Part shown: positions 46,368 through 56,157 of the stretch, piece by piece
Layout of the letters: the number at the start of each line of letters is the position of its first letter
Position numbering within the stretch: the first letter of the stretch is position 1
NCBI GenBank assembly: GCA_021731145.1
Contig: JAKFXX010000022.1
Location: forward strand, 1 to 57,094
Direction of reading: 5' to 3'
Origin: Gammaproteobacteria bacterium
GTDB lineage: Bacteria; Pseudomonadota; Gammaproteobacteria; Ga0077554; Ga007554
DNA: 57,094 bases
Position numbers and translations under genes: made by a program
The notes under the pieces: generated by a model
What the model saw: the letters and a program-made list of their open reading frames with translations, nothing else
Database searches by the model: none
What the model was told of the DNA's origin: nothing

Positions 46368-47704
46368 GCGGTCACCTTCAACACTGCACTGGTGAATACA
46401 TCGCCACGCTCTTCATATCCGCTAAACATGTCGAAACTTGCGCAGGCCGGTGACAACAGCACGACATCGCCCGGTTGCGCAAGATGACGTGCCTGGGCCA
46501 CGGCGTCCTCCATGCTGGCCGCATGCACCACTGGCGTCACGCCGCCCAACGCGGCTTCGATGAGCGGCGCGTCGCGCCCGATCAACACCACGGCGCGCGC
46601 CTTGTCCGCAGCTGCCTGGCGCAACGGTGTAAAATCCGCTCCTTTGCCCAGTCCACCGGCAATCAGCACCACCCTGCCCGGCATACCTTGTAATGCGGCG
46701 AGCGTGGCGCCGACGTTGGTCCCCTTCGAATCGTTGTACCAGGCCACACCCTCTTTCTCGGCTACCCACTGACTGCGGTGCGGCAGGCCCGGGAATTCAC
46801 GCAGGGTTTGCAACATTGCCGCCATCGGCAAGCCCATGACATCACCCAAGGCCAATGCCGCCAGGGCATTGGCGACATTGTGCATGCCCTTGATGCGCAC
46901 CTCGGCCACCGGCATCAGCGGTTCGCTATCCCGCGCCAGCCAGGGCCCATGCACCCGCTGCATAATTCCGAAGTCATTAAATTCCGGCTCACCCAGATCA
47001 AAGCGCACCGTGCGCCTGCCCGTCTGCGCCATGCCCATCACTACAGGATCATCAATATTGAGCACCATCACGCCGTCGCCGTGAAAAATGCGCTGCTTGG
47101 CAGCAGCGTATTCATCCATGCTTTGATAACGATCCATATGATCAACACTGATATTGAGCACTGTCGCCGCCGCAGCATTGAGCGAGGACGTGGTCTCTAG
47201 CTGAAAACTGGACAGCTCCAGCACATACAGATCCGGCTCAGTGGCGCCAATCAGATCAAGCGCGGGCATACCAAGATTACCGCCGACGCGCACATTGCGA
47301 CCAGCGCGTACGGCCATCTCGCCCACCAGCGTGGTCACGGTGCTCTTGCCGTTCGAACCGGTGATCGCCACCACAGGCGCGGCGGCATGGCGCACAAACA
47401 ATTCGATATCACCTAGCACCGGCACACCGCGCCCCATGGCCTGGACAATCAGCGGCTCGCGTAGCGACACGCCGGGGCTCACCACCAATTGCTGTGCGGC
47501 GGCAAAGGCGGCGGGGTCAAAACCGCCAATAAAGACCGCCATGCCCGGAAACTCCTGTTCCAGGGCGGCCAATCCCGGCGGGAAATCGCGACTGTCGGTC
47601 ACCGCCACCGGCACCCCGCGCGCAGCGAGAAAACGCGCACAGGACAGGCCGGTCTTGCCCAGACCAACGATCAATGTATTGAGTTTTACCTCATTCATGC
47701 TCAT
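46364..47704 (-). CDS. murD: UDP-N-acetylmuramoylalanine--D-glutamate ligase
   Basis: A 446-aa Mur ligase. ATG 47704 overlaps the mraY stop by 4 nt (ATGA), which decides the start over a longer frame to 47788. '[21 protein letters not shown]', ATP loop '[17 protein letters not shown]', '[12 protein letters not shown]', '[17 protein letters not shown]'. It adds D-Glu. Confidence 0.97.
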   Translation of the reverse strand: MSMNEVKLNTLIVGLGKTGLSCARFLAARGVPVAVTDSRDFPPGLAALEQEFPGMAVFIGGFDPAAFAAAQQLVVSPGVSLREPLIVQAMGRGVPVLGDIELFVRHAAAPVVAITGSNGKSTVTTLVGEMAVRAGRNVRVGGNLGMPALDLIGATEPDLYVLELSSFQLETTSSLNAAAATVLNISVDHMDRYQSMDEYAAAKQRIFHGDGVMVLNIDDPVVMGMAQTGRRTVRFDLGEPEFNDFGIMQRVHGPWLARDSEPLMPVAEVRIKGMHNVANALAALALGDVMGLPMAAMLQTLREFPGLPHRSQWVAEKEGVAWYNDSKGTNVGATLAALQGMPGRVVLIAGGLGKGADFTPLRQAAADKARAVVLIGRDAPLIEAALGGVTPVVHAASMEDAVAQARHLAQPGDVVLLSPACASFDMFSGYEERGDVFTSAVLKVTA

Positions 47705-48783
47705 CGTATCTTCAACGAACTCAAGCCAACCAGCACCAGGATCACGGTAATTATCCAGAAGCGCACGATGACGCGCGGTTCCGGCCAACCCTTCAATTCA
47801 TAATGATGATGCAGCGGCGCCATGCGGAAGATGCGTTGGCCGGTGAGTTTGTATGAACCCACTTGCAGCATCACCGACACCGCCTCCATCACGAACACCC
47901 CGCCCATGACGAGCAACACCAGCTCCTGACGCACCACCACCGCGACCACGCCAAGCGCCGCGCCGAGGGCGAGGGCGCCGACATCGCCCATGAACACCTG
48001 CGCCGGATAGGTGTTGAACCACAAAAAACCCAGGCCCGCCCCGACTATTGCGCCGCAAAACACCGCCACCTCGCCTACACCTGCGACATAGGGGATGCTG
48101 AGGTAAGGTGCGAATTTGGCATGCCCCGCGACATAGGCAAATACCGCCAGCGCCCCCGCCACCAGAACGGTGGGCATGATCGCCAAACCGTCCAGGCCAT
48201 CGGTCAGATTAACCGCGTTGCTGGTGCCGACGATCACGAAATAGGTGAGCAGGATGAACACCACCCCCAGCTCGATGGAGGCATGCTTGAGGAACGGTAT
48301 CAGCAGATCGGTTTCGGCCGGGGTTGCCGCGTAGTGATAGATGAACACCGCAGCGCCCAACCCCACCACCGACTGCCAGAAATACTTGGCACGCGCCGAC
48401 AGGCCCTTGGAGTTGCGCAGCACCAGTTTTTTATAGTCATCCACCCAGCCGATCACCCCAAACAGTAGTGTAACGATCAGCACCAGCCAAACATGGCGAT
48501 TGCCCAAATCACCCCACAGCAGGGTGCTCAACGCAATCGCCACCAGGATCAACGCACCGCCCATGGTTGGCGTGCCGGCCTTGGTCAGATGGGTCTGAGG
48601 ACCATCGTCGCGCACGCTCTGCCCCACCTTGTACATGGTCAACTTGCGGATCATCGCCGGCCCCACCAGCAGCGAAATCGCCAGCGCAGTGAGCGCACCC
48701 AGCACGACGCGCAGCGTCAGGTACTGGAACACACCGAAGCCGGTGTGGAACTGGGACAGATATTTGAAAAAATAAAGCAGCAT
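47701..48783 (-). CDS. mraY: Phospho-N-acetylmuramoyl-pentapeptide transferase MraY
   Basis: A 360-aa membrane enzyme with about ten helices. Catalytic Asp pairs are in '[10 protein letters not shown]' and '[16 protein letters not shown]', plus '[13 protein letters not shown]' and the His motif '[14 protein letters not shown]'. It makes lipid I on undecaprenyl phosphate. Unlike its neighbours it does not overlap the gene before it: a 164-bp gap holds the palindromic element. Confidence 0.97.
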   Translation of the reverse strand: MLLYFFKYLSQFHTGFGVFQYLTLRVVLGALTALAISLLVGPAMIRKLTMYKVGQSVRDDGPQTHLTKAGTPTMGGALILVAIALSTLLWGDLGNRHVWLVLIVTLLFGVIGWVDDYKKLVLRNSKGLSARAKYFWQSVVGLGAAVFIYHYAATPAETDLLIPFLKHASIELGVVFILLTYFVIVGTSNAVNLTDGLDGLAIMPTVLVAGALAVFAYVAGHAKFAPYLSIPYVAGVGEVAVFCGAIVGAGLGFLWFNTYPAQVFMGDVGALALGAALGVVAVVVRQELVLLVMGGVFVMEAVSVMLQVGSYKLTGQRIFRMAPLHHHYELKGWPEPRVIVRFWIITVILVLVGLSSLKIR

Positions 48784-48795
48784 TTAATTGGCCTT

Positions 48796-48942
48796 TAAGA
48801 ACCTGTTCAAAATCTCGATCAAGGGATGCAGCGCAAGGCGGAAACGGGCGAAAAAGCGGAGTGTACTTGTAGTACATGAGCATTTTGAGCCCGTTTCCAA
48901 CGCCGCGATGCGCCCTTCAGCGAGATATTGAACAGGTTCTAA
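48796..48942. repeat. 141-bp palindromic MITE-like element, copy 2, with TAA direct repeats
   Basis: The body (48799-48939) is gaplessly alignable to copy 1 at 6296-6436 in the same orientation. It starts GAACCTGTTCAAAATCT and ends AGATATTGAACAGGTTC, flanked by TAA on each side (48796-48798 and 48940-48942). Internal stems GAAACGGGC/GCCCGTTTC and TGTAC/GTACA replace different but equally paired bases in copy 1, while GAAAAAGCGGAG and GAGCATTTTGAG are unchanged. It lies between murF and mraY and is transcribed with them. Confidence 0.82.
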
Positions 48943-48947
48943 TGAAA

Positions 48948-50306
48948 TCACGCCTTTTCCACCAAAGCATCAACCACTCGCTCCATGCGCATGAACCGTG
49001 ATCCTTTCACCAGCACTGTCGTCCCTGGCGCCAGATCCGTCAGCAGCGCGGCTATCAATTCATCGTGGCTGGCACAGTGCCGCCCGTTCGCACCAAACTC
49101 CCGCACCGCGCCCACGCTGAGTTCCCCGGTGGCATAGAGGCGGCCTATACCGGCCTGCCTCGCTTGCGCGCCCACTTGCTCATGGAACAGCGGCGCATCA
49201 TCACCCAGCTCGCCCATATCGCCCAGCACCAGCACCTTTTCGCCCTCAACGGTGGCCAGCACAGCAATCGCCGCCTGCACTGACGGCGGGTTCGCATTGT
49301 AGGTGTCGTCTATGATACGCGTGCCATGTATACCCTTTTTAACCTGCAAGCGCCCTTTGACCGCGCGCATCGCCTCCAGCCCCGCCTTAATGTCGGCAAG
49401 CGTAGCGCCCGCTGCCAATGACGCGGCACTCGCCGCCAGGGCGTTCATCACGTTGTGCATGCCCATCAGAGGCAACACCACAGAGGCATCACCGGCAGGC
49501 GTGTGCATATGAAAAGAAGTTGTAATGGCGGTATCGTCCACCTCGCATCGCACGCTCTCCGCTGCCGCGTAGACATCCGCTGAATTACTCATGCCGAAAG
49601 TCATGCAGCGGCGTCCGCCCAGCAGGGTGCGCCAAAACCCGGCATAGACATCATCGGCATTCACTATGCCAATGCCGTTTTCATCCAGCCCTGCGTAGAT
49701 TCCGCCCTTGGTATGCGCGATTTCATCCAGACTACCAAAACCTCCGATATGGGCCATGGCAGCGTTGGTAATCAGCGCCACAGTGGGCCGTGCCAGATTG
49801 CTTAGATAGGCGATCTCGCCAGGATGATTGGCGCCCATTTCGATCACCGCGCAACGGTGCTCATCGCGCAGGCGCAACAGCGTCAAAGGCACACCGATGT
49901 CATTGTTCAAATTGCCCTGGGTCGCCAGCACCGGCCCACGTCGCGCCAGTATCGCGGCGAGCATCTCCTTGGTGGTGGTCTTGCCGTTGCTGCCAGTGAC
50001 TGCAACCAGCGGCATGGCGAAGCGCACACGCCATGCCGCAGCCAACTGGCCTAACGCCAGGCGGGTATCCGCCACGCGCAGGGTAGGCAAAGCAGACTCA
50101 ATAGGCGTGCTGACCAGCGCCGCCACCGCGCCACGGACAGCGGCCTCCGCCACAAAGGCATGACCATCAAAATTCTCGCCGCACAGCGCAACAAATAGAT
50201 CCCCTTGCTGCAAGGTGCGGGTATCGGTGTTCACTGCCGCGAACGCCACATCCTCGCCATGCAGCTCGGCACCCAACGCCTTGGCTGCTTCGGACAACGT
50301 CATCAT
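48948..50306 (-). CDS. murF: UDP-MurNAc-tripeptide--D-alanyl-D-alanine ligase
   Basis: A 452-aa Mur ligase: 'GDLFVALCGENFDGHAFV', ATP loop 'VTGSNGKTTTKEMLAAIL', 'EMGANHPGEIAYLSNLARP', 'IDDTYNANPPSVQAAI', 'VLGDMGELGDDA'. It adds D-Ala-D-Ala. Its start overlaps the murE stop by 4 nt (ATGATGA). Confidence 0.97.
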   Translation of the reverse strand: MMTLSEAAKALGAELHGEDVAFAAVNTDTRTLQQGDLFVALCGENFDGHAFVAEAAVRGAVAALVSTPIESALPTLRVADTRLALGQLAAAWRVRFAMPLVAVTGSNGKTTTKEMLAAILARRGPVLATQGNLNNDIGVPLTLLRLRDEHRCAVIEMGANHPGEIAYLSNLARPTVALITNAAMAHIGGFGSLDEIAHTKGGIYAGLDENGIGIVNADDVYAGFWRTLLGGRRCMTFGMSNSADVYAAAESVRCEVDDTAITTSFHMHTPAGDASVVLPLMGMHNVMNALAASAASLAAGATLADIKAGLEAMRAVKGRLQVKKGIHGTRIIDDTYNANPPSVQAAIAVLATVEGEKVLVLGDMGELGDDAPLFHEQVGAQARQAGIGRLYATGELSVGAVREFGANGRHCASHDELIAALLTDLAPGTTVLVKGSRFMRMERVVDALVEKA

Positions 50307-51838
50307 TCTGCAACTTCTCCGAGCAAGGCGCTCACCTGAGCACTATCGCTGAATGGCCGCTTATCATCACCCATGATTTGATAATCCTCATGACCCTTGC
50401 CTGCCACCAGCACCACATCGTTTTCTTTCGCCTGTTTCAAGACATGGGTAATCGCCCGTGCGCGGTCACGCTGCACATGCACATGACCAGGCTCATGCAG
50501 ACCCGCCGCAATCTCCGCGATAATTTCATCCGCATCCTCATGACGGGGGTTGTCATCGGTGAGTACTACATGGTCGGCATAGCGCTGCGCCACCTCGCCC
50601 ATCAGCGGGCGTTTGCCGCGGTCACGATTGCCGCCGCAGCCGAACACTACCCACAGCGCGCCCCGGCAGTGCTCGCGCAAGGCTTGCAAAACCTGCCGCA
50701 GTGCATCCGGGGAATGGGCGTAATCGACCACCACCAGCGGCTTCCCATCACTTCCACCAAAGCATTCCATGCGCCCCGGCACTGGACGGATCCGGCTGAC
50801 TTTGTGCAGGGCATCGAGAAAATCTATGCCCGACAGCACCAACGCCGACAGCACCGCCAGCAGATTGCTGGCATTGAAACGGCCCAGCAGCCTACTGGGA
50901 AAACGCCCCTCTCCCCACGGGGTGACAACGTGCATTTCCATGCCATTGATATATTGATGCAGCACTGTGCCCTGCACCCTGTTCATCCTGGCTGCAACAT
51001 GACGCGACGGGATACCGCCTTCATCGCCCTTGCCATACCCGACAAGAGAATAACTTATCGTTTTCACGCTCGCGGGCATGGATTGCAGCAGCTCGCTACC
51101 AAAGGGATCATCAGCATTGATCACCGCATAGCGCAGCCCCGGCATCTCAAACAAGCGCCGCTTGGCGCGTGCATAGGAGGCCATGTCACCGTGATAATCG
51201 AGATGATCGCGGCTGAGGTTGGTAAAAATTGCCAGGTCGAACGCAACACCGTTGACCCGCCCCTGCTCCAGCCCGTGGGACGATACTTCCATCGCAACAC
51301 TCGCCGCACCCTTCTCCAGCATGTCAGCCAGCAGGGCGTGCAGGGAAATCGCATCAGGCGTGGTGTGAGTGCCTGTCTCCAAGCGCCCGGACAGGCCATT
51401 GCCCAGCGTGCCAATCACACCGCAGGGCGCGTTTTCGTTGAGCGCCTGGGCAAGAAACTGGCTACACGAGGTCTTGCCGTTGGTGCCCGTCACGCCCGCC
51501 ACAAACAACCTGCGCGTGGGATTGCCGTAAAACCGTTCGGCGATAATCCCGGCGCACCGGCTCAGATCTGCAACGCCGAACAAAGGGGTATTCTCAGACA
51601 ACGGCGGCGCAGCCGCCTCGCCATCCGCCTCATAGGCAACAGCAATTGCGCCCGTCCGAATCGCAGCAGCGATAAAATCGTGGCCACGTTGAGATTGTCC
51701 CGCGCACGCCAAAAACAGATCGCCAGGCCGGGTCTTGCGGCTGTCCATCGACAAGCCCCGAATCTCCCGGTCACTGGCGGCGTCAACGTGTGCATATCCT
51801 TCCAGCAACATACTCAATGCGCAGCTGCGCGACACCAT
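50303..51838 (-). CDS. murE: UDP-MurNAc-tripeptide synthetase (meso-DAP type)
   Basis: A 511-aa Mur ligase; ATG 51838 shares its A with the ftsI stop TGA. ATP loop 'VTGTNGKTSCSQFLAQAL', carbamylated-Lys region 'SHGLEQGRVNGVAFDLAIFT' (in parts), 'DYAHSPDALRQVLQAL', and 'LTDDNPRHEDADEI'. The DNPR motif marks specificity for meso-diaminopimelate, as in Gram-negatives. Confidence 0.97.
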   Translation of the reverse strand: MVSRSCALSMLLEGYAHVDAASDREIRGLSMDSRKTRPGDLFLACAGQSQRGHDFIAAAIRTGAIAVAYEADGEAAAPPLSENTPLFGVADLSRCAGIIAERFYGNPTRRLFVAGVTGTNGKTSCSQFLAQALNENAPCGVIGTLGNGLSGRLETGTHTTPDAISLHALLADMLEKGAASVAMEVSSHGLEQGRVNGVAFDLAIFTNLSRDHLDYHGDMASYARAKRRLFEMPGLRYAVINADDPFGSELLQSMPASVKTISYSLVGYGKGDEGGIPSRHVAARMNRVQGTVLHQYINGMEMHVVTPWGEGRFPSRLLGRFNASNLLAVLSALVLSGIDFLDALHKVSRIRPVPGRMECFGGSDGKPLVVVDYAHSPDALRQVLQALREHCRGALWVVFGCGGNRDRGKRPLMGEVAQRYADHVVLTDDNPRHEDADEIIAEIAAGLHEPGHVHVQRDRARAITHVLKQAKENDVVLVAGKGHEDYQIMGDDKRPFSDSAQVSALLGEVAE

Positions 51839-53649
51839 CACAATACCCCCGCCATATGCTTGGGCTGCGGACTCGATACATGTGCCTGACGAACCGCAGG
51901 CTGTCCCGGCATCGCCTGCACTGCAGCACCCGTAGCATTTTTACCAACCCCATCTCCCTGCACCAACTGTGTCCGCAGCGATTGCACATCGTCCGGCGCC
52001 ACATCGAGGAGGCGTAGCGCACCCGCCATGATCCGCCCAAACACCGGCGCCGCCACCAATCCGCCGTAGTATTCGCCACTGCGCGGCTCGTCGATCATCA
52101 CCACCATGACCAGGCGCGGCTTACTGACGGGCGCCATGCCGGCAAAAAGGGCAAGGTAGCGGTCAGCCGCATACCCACCTGCCTGGGACTTATGCACCGT
52201 GCCGGTTTTGCCCGCCACCCGATAACCCGGCACACCTGCCGACAAACCGGTGCCACCGGCATTCACCACCGACTCCATCATCTTCAACACCTGCCCGGCG
52301 ACTTCAGGACGCATCACCTGCTCACCCTGCGGCGGCTCGGCTAAGTGGACGAAAGAGACTGGCTTGAATTGGCCGCCATTCGCCAGCACCATATACGCAC
52401 GGGCAAGTTGCAGCGGGGTCACCGACAGACCATAACCGTAAGAAAGCGTGGCCCGCTCAACCTCACCCCAACCTTCATAGCCGGACAGTGCGCCGGTCAT
52501 TTCTCCAGGGAAACGGCCCCCGCTGGCGGCGCCAAATCCCACCCGCGAAAAAATTGACCATAACTGCTTCGGCTCCATCGCCAGGGCCATCTTGGTAGCA
52601 CCGACGTTGCTCGATTTCTGAATAACGGTAGACACATCAATGACACCGTAGTTATGCACATCGCGCACCGTATGATTGCCCACCTTGAACAAACCGGAGC
52701 CGGTATCAATCATGGTGGTGGGGCGAAATTTTCCGGTTTCCAGCGCTGCGGCAACGGTAAATGGTTTGATCGTGGAGCCAGGCTCGAAGACATCCGTTAC
52801 GCCACGGTTGCGAAAATCATCACCGCGCAAATTGGCGCGATTATTTGGATTGAACGAGGGTTGATTAACCAGCGCCAACACCTCACCGGTATTCACATCA
52901 AGCATCACCACCGAACCTGAGCGCGCATGACTGCTCTGGATTGCCGCTTTCAATTCACGGTAGGCGAGATACTGAAGACGCCGGTCTATGCTCAAGGCCA
53001 CATCCTTGCCCGGCAGCGGCTCGCTCACTCTCTCGACATTTTCCACAACCCGGCCCAAGCGGTCCTTGATCACCCGTTTGCTGCCCGGCATGCCATGCAG
53101 CCATTCGTCATAGGCCAGCTCCAGACCCTCCTGGCCGGTATCATCCACATTGGTAAAACCGACCACGTGCGCCGCCACCTCGCCCGCCGGATAATAGCGG
53201 CGATACCCACGTTGCAGGGATACGCCCGGCACGCCCAGCGCCATCACCTGCTCGGCCAGATCCGGGCTGACATTGCGTTTGAGGTAGACGAATTCACGCC
53301 CCACGCGACTGGTCAGATGACGCCCCAAACCTTTTGCATCAATATTCAGCAGGCGTGCCAGATGCGGCCATTGCGCACGCGCCGCCAGCAGCTCTTGCGG
53401 ATTTGCCCACACCGAGTCGACCGGGGTGCTAATCGCCAGCGGCTCGCCATTGCGATCAGCAATCATGCCGCGATGCGCGGGTGTCGCCACCTCTCTCAGA
53501 TGACGCGCATCACCCTGATCCTGTAAAAAATCATTGCTCAATATTTGCAGATCCAGCGCACGCCATACCAGCAACAAGGCAATCGCGCCCAGCACACCCA
53601 GCACCACCAGGAGCCTGACCGGCTGGGTATGGGGTGTATTCTGCGTCAT
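51838..53649 (-). CDS. ftsI: Septal transpeptidase FtsI (PBP3)
   Basis: A 603-aa class B penicillin-binding protein. One N-terminal membrane helix ('LLVVLGVLGAIALLLVWRAL'), dimerisation domain ('AHRGMIADRNGEPLAIS'), and the penicillin-binding triad: 'PGSTIKPF' (SxxK), 'SSN' in 'VIQKSSNVGATKMAL', and 'KTG' in 'YRVAGKTGTVHKS'. It crosslinks septal peptidoglycan with FtsW. Overlaps ftsL by 4 nt. Confidence 0.97.
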   Translation of the reverse strand: MTQNTPHTQPVRLLVVLGVLGAIALLLVWRALDLQILSNDFLQDQGDARHLREVATPAHRGMIADRNGEPLAISTPVDSVWANPQELLAARAQWPHLARLLNIDAKGLGRHLTSRVGREFVYLKRNVSPDLAEQVMALGVPGVSLQRGYRRYYPAGEVAAHVVGFTNVDDTGQEGLELAYDEWLHGMPGSKRVIKDRLGRVVENVERVSEPLPGKDVALSIDRRLQYLAYRELKAAIQSSHARSGSVVMLDVNTGEVLALVNQPSFNPNNRANLRGDDFRNRGVTDVFEPGSTIKPFTVAAALETGKFRPTTMIDTGSGLFKVGNHTVRDVHNYGVIDVSTVIQKSSNVGATKMALAMEPKQLWSIFSRVGFGAASGGRFPGEMTGALSGYEGWGEVERATLSYGYGLSVTPLQLARAYMVLANGGQFKPVSFVHLAEPPQGEQVMRPEVAGQVLKMMESVVNAGGTGLSAGVPGYRVAGKTGTVHKSQAGGYAADRYLALFAGMAPVSKPRLVMVVMIDEPRSGEYYGGLVAAPVFGRIMAGALRLLDVAPDDVQSLRTQLVQGDGVGKNATGAAVQAMPGQPAVRQAHVSSPQPKHMAGVL

Positions 53650-53954
53650 GGCTTTACGATCACCACGGCTTCGGGTGGAGGCAGAATCATGCCCAAGGTA
53701 GTACGCGCCGTACCTTCAATCCTGCCATGCGTCGCCCACGTGCTTTGCTCCAATTGCAACTGCCCCCACTCGACAGCCATATCGTCACGGACCTTCTGCA
53801 GGGATTGCAATTCGACAAACAACTTACGGCTCTCATATTTGCTATAGACCACAGCGAAGGCAGACACCAGCACCGCCGCCGTCAGAAGGCCGCCCCGGAA
53901 ATAACGGCTATTGAACAAGGCCAGCCGTGAAGTTTTTGAGTTGCTCACCATCAT
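53646..53954 (-). CDS. ftsL: Cell division protein FtsL
   Basis: A 102-aa bitopic protein: a basic tail (MMVSNSKTSRLALFNSRYFR), one membrane helix ('GGLLTAAVLVSAFAVVYSKY'), then a periplasmic coiled coil ('SRKLFVELQSLQKVRDDMAV') and the 'EWGQLQLEQSTWATHGRIE' motif. It joins FtsQ and FtsB. ATG 53954 lies 4 bp after the rsmH stop. Confidence 0.92.
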   Translation of the reverse strand: MMVSNSKTSRLALFNSRYFRGGLLTAAVLVSAFAVVYSKYESRKLFVELQSLQKVRDDMAVEWGQLQLEQSTWATHGRIEGTARTTLGMILPPPEAVVIVKP

Positions 53955-53958
53955 CTTC

Positions 53959-54909
53959 TTAAACCTTCTCCGCCACGCGCAACACCGCACTGCGTGCACG
54001 GGGATTGGCCTGCAACTCCTCCGCACCCGGATATATCGCCTTACCCACCGCACGTAAACGCGGGCGCAACTGCGCCTGCGTCACCGGCAGCCCCGGCGGA
54101 AAGTCATCGCCGCGCACCTGTTCACGGATAAAACGCTTTACGATCCGATCTTCCAGGGAATGAAAACTGATCACCGCCAGCCGTCCGCCGGACGTCAGCG
54201 CCTCGACCACCTGAGGAAGACAGGTCTGCACATCCTCAAGTTCGTGATTAATAAAAATGCGTATCGCCTGAAAACTGCGCGTAGCGGGGTGCTTGTCTCG
54301 CTCCCAGGCCGGATTGGCGGCGGCCACAATCGCCGCCAGACGGCCAGTGGTGGTGATGGGCGCTTCCTGCCGGGCGGCAACGATAGCGCGCACAATGCGC
54401 CGGGCATAACGTTCTTCACCGTAGGTATACAGCACCGATGTGATCTCCTGCTCCGAGGCGGCAGCCAGCCACTGCGCGGCGCTGATACCCGTCGCGGGAT
54501 CCATGCGCATATCGAGTGGCCCATCCTGCCGGAAGCTGAAACCACGCTGGGGATCGTCCAACTGGGGCGAGGAAACCCCAAGGTCAAGCAACACACCGTT
54601 GACCTTGCCCACCCAGCCGCGCTCCCGAACATACTGCCCAAGCATGGCAAACGTCCCTCGCTCAATCGAAAACCTTGGCTCACCCTCAAACATCTGCCGC
54701 GCGGCAGTCACGGCCTGCGGATCCTTGTCGATGCCCAGCAATGCACCGTGCGGACCCAACTGCTGCAATATCACCTGCGCATGGCCGCCGCGCCCGAAGG
54801 TGGCATCCACATAGATGCCCTCCGGCGTGATATTCAAGGCGTCTATCGTCTCCGCCAGCAGCACTGGACGGTGAAGATAGGCGTCAGTCACTGTGGCGCG
54901 GGATTCCAT
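53959..54909 (-). CDS. rsmH: 16S rRNA (cytosine(1402)-N4)-methyltransferase
   Basis: A 316-aa RsmH (MraW). ATG 54909 has a GGAG 6 nt upstream, so I prefer it to an in-frame GTG at 54921. SAM site '[16 protein letters not shown]', '[20 protein letters not shown]' (in parts), '[15 protein letters not shown]', '[17 protein letters not shown]'. It modifies C1402 in the ribosomal P site. Confidence 0.97.
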   Translation of the reverse strand: MESRATVTDAYLHRPVLLAETIDALNITPEGIYVDATFGRGGHAQVILQQLGPHGALLGIDKDPQAVTAARQMFEGEPRFSIERGTFAMLGQYVRERGWVGKVNGVLLDLGVSSPQLDDPQRGFSFRQDGPLDMRMDPATGISAAQWLAAASEQEITSVLYTYGEERYARRIVRAIVAARQEAPITTTGRLAAIVAAANPAWERDKHPATRSFQAIRIFINHELEDVQTCLPQVVEALTSGGRLAVISFHSLEDRIVKRFIREQVRGDDFPPGLPVTQAQLRPRLRAVGKAIYPGAEELQANPRARSAVLRVAEKV

Positions 54910-54920
54910 ACTAAACTCCA

Positions 54921-55367
54921 CTAAAGCGACAACGACTCCAACTCTGCGGAAAGGCCTTCCTCGCCTGCCTCTTCGTTCGACCAGATGGCACTCCAGGCTT
55001 GCTCATCCCACAGCTCAAACTTATTGACCTGACCAAGCAGCATCACCTGCTTGTCGAGTCCGGCATACTCCCGCAATTTGGGAGGCAACAGGATACGGCC
55101 CGCACTGTCCAGCTCACACTCGGTGGCATGACCGATCAGCAGTCGCTGCAGGCGGCGCGTCTGCTTATTGAGGCTGGGCAATTTCGCCAGCTTACGCTCA
55201 ATCTCTTCCCACTCCGGCAGGGGATACACCAACAGACAGCGGTCGTCACGATCCACGGTGATCACCAGCTGACCGCCGCACAAATCCTGCAGGCGATCGC
55301 GATACTTGGCCGGCATTGCCATGCGGCCCTTGGTATCCAGATTCAGTGAAGTGACCCCGCGAAACAA
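54921..55367 (-). CDS. mraZ: Transcriptional regulator MraZ, TTG start
   Basis: A 148-aa AbrB-like protein with two DRxxR-type modules ('[23 protein letters not shown]' in parts, '[19 protein letters not shown]'). It represses the dcw operon by binding TGGGN repeats, and three such repeats stand just upstream. The start is TTG at 55367: the conserved N-terminus FRGVTSLN begins right after it, and an in-frame TAA lies two codons before it, so no ATG is possible. GGGGAT is a plausible ribosome binding site. Confidence 0.95.
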   Translation of the reverse strand: MFRGVTSLNLDTKGRMAMPAKYRDRLQDLCGGQLVITVDRDDRCLLVYPLPEWEEIERKLAKLPSLNKQTRRLQRLLIGHATECELDSAGRILLPPKLREYAGLDKQVMLLGQVNKFELWDEQAWSAIWSNEEAGEEGLSAELESLSL

Positions 55368-55374
55368 AATTTAT

Positions 55375-55438
55375 CCCCACTTTTTCCCACTTTGCCCCAC
55401 TCGACGACACTATAGGTATCACAAGCCACCCCTGTCAA
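55375..55438 (-). promoter_or_regulatory. dcw operon promoter with three MraZ boxes
   Basis: Minus strand: -35 TTGACA (55438-55433), 18-bp spacer, -10 TATAGT (55414-55409). Downstream are TGGGG (55399-55395), TGGGA (55389-55385) and TGGGG (55379-55375), each separated by exactly 5 nt. This is the known MraZ operator geometry. The boxes lie just after the expected transcription start, where MraZ would block the polymerase. Confidence 0.88.
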
Positions 55439-55626
55439 GAAAAAAACACCACGGAAATGGATAAATTCCTGCTTTGTGGACAGTGACTTAGCGCAACAAC
55501 ACGGGAATTGGAAGCAGGCAGGGACAAGAAGGGGAGCAAGCGGCAATCAAATCAAAAAGTTGGAGCGGATGATTACAGCAAAACATTAAGAGTGGGGCGG
55601 GGTCAGCATGTAGAACCAAGAAATAA
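55439..55626. other. Intergenic region between the dcw promoter and rnpB
   Basis: A 188-bp stretch with no recognisable gene. The end next to rnpB is T-rich on the minus strand (TTTATTTCTTGG right after the RNA), as expected for its 3' end, but no clean terminator hairpin beyond the rnpB P1 stem is seen. Confidence 0.4.
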
Positions 55627-55975
55627 AGGAGTCGGCCTATAAGCCGGGTTCTGTCGTGGACAGCCATTCATCTGGGATGTGCGTCACCGCACACCTCAAG
55701 CAACCTACCCGGGAACAGTGCGGGCCGCACCATCGTCCCCCTATTTGGTCTTGCTCCGGGCGGGGTTTTCCCTGCCACGGCTGTTGCCAGCCGCGCGGTG
55801 CGCTCTTACCGCACCATTTCAACCTTACCTGCCTCTTGCGAGACATCGGCGGTATATTTTCTGTGGCACTTTCCGTAGACTCGCGCCTCCCAGGCGTTAC
55901 CTGGCGCCCTGCCCTGTGGAGCCCGGACTTTCCTCCATACCCTCGCGGGTACCGCGGCTGTCTGGCCAACTCCAC
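55627..55975 (-). ncRNA. rnpB: RNase P RNA, bacterial class A
   Basis: On the minus strand the RNA runs from about 55975 to 55627. The P1 stem pairs GGAGTTGGCC (55973-55964) with GGCCGACTCC (55637-55628). Then come the universally conserved 'GAGGAAAGTCCGGGCTCC' and 'GGGCAGGGCGCCAGGTAACG', the mid-molecule 'AGAGCGCACCGCG', 'GACCAAATAGGGGGACGA', and the 3' 'AGAACCCGGCTTATAGGCC'. About 349 nt, close to other gammaproteobacterial rnpB. It is the catalytic part of RNase P, which trims tRNA 5' ends. ORFs overlapping it are spurious. Confidence 0.96.
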
Positions 55976-55980
55976 CCACT

Positions 55981-56009
55981 AGAATACGCGTGAACGCGCA
56001 ACTCCGCAA
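55981..56009 (-). promoter_or_regulatory. rnpB promoter
   Basis: Minus strand: TTGCGG (56009-56004), 17-bp spacer, TATTCT (55986-55981), which places the start at about 55974, matching the P1 end of the RNA. The -35 lies inside the palindrome at 55999-56024. Confidence 0.6.
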
Positions 56010-56024
56010 ATATTTGCGGAGTTG
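55999..56024. promoter_or_regulatory. 26-bp perfect palindrome at the rnpB promoter
   Basis: CAACTCCGCAAAT and ATTTGCGGAGTTG abut to form a perfect palindrome that overlaps the rnpB -35. It could be an operator or part of a divergent control region for the acyltransferase gene 134 bp away. No known regulator site is recognised. Confidence 0.55.
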
Positions 56025-56157
56025 CGGCCGCGCCGTAATGAAAAATTCATCATTCTGTTACGGCTCCGTAACACAAAATCGCCATTCTTTACCAGAACAT
56101 AACCGGAACACACGAATGCCGCAGGCGCGGCCTAAAACTAAAAGAGGAGCATAGGTC

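Noticed and set aside
50378-51889. 503-aa plus-strand ORF
   Set aside because: Antisense shadow of murE, a full-length conserved gene; high-GC codon use leaves the opposite frame open.
55637-55975. Several ORFs of 100-112 aa on both strands
   Set aside because: They lie entirely within RNase P RNA; its conserved core explains the sequence.
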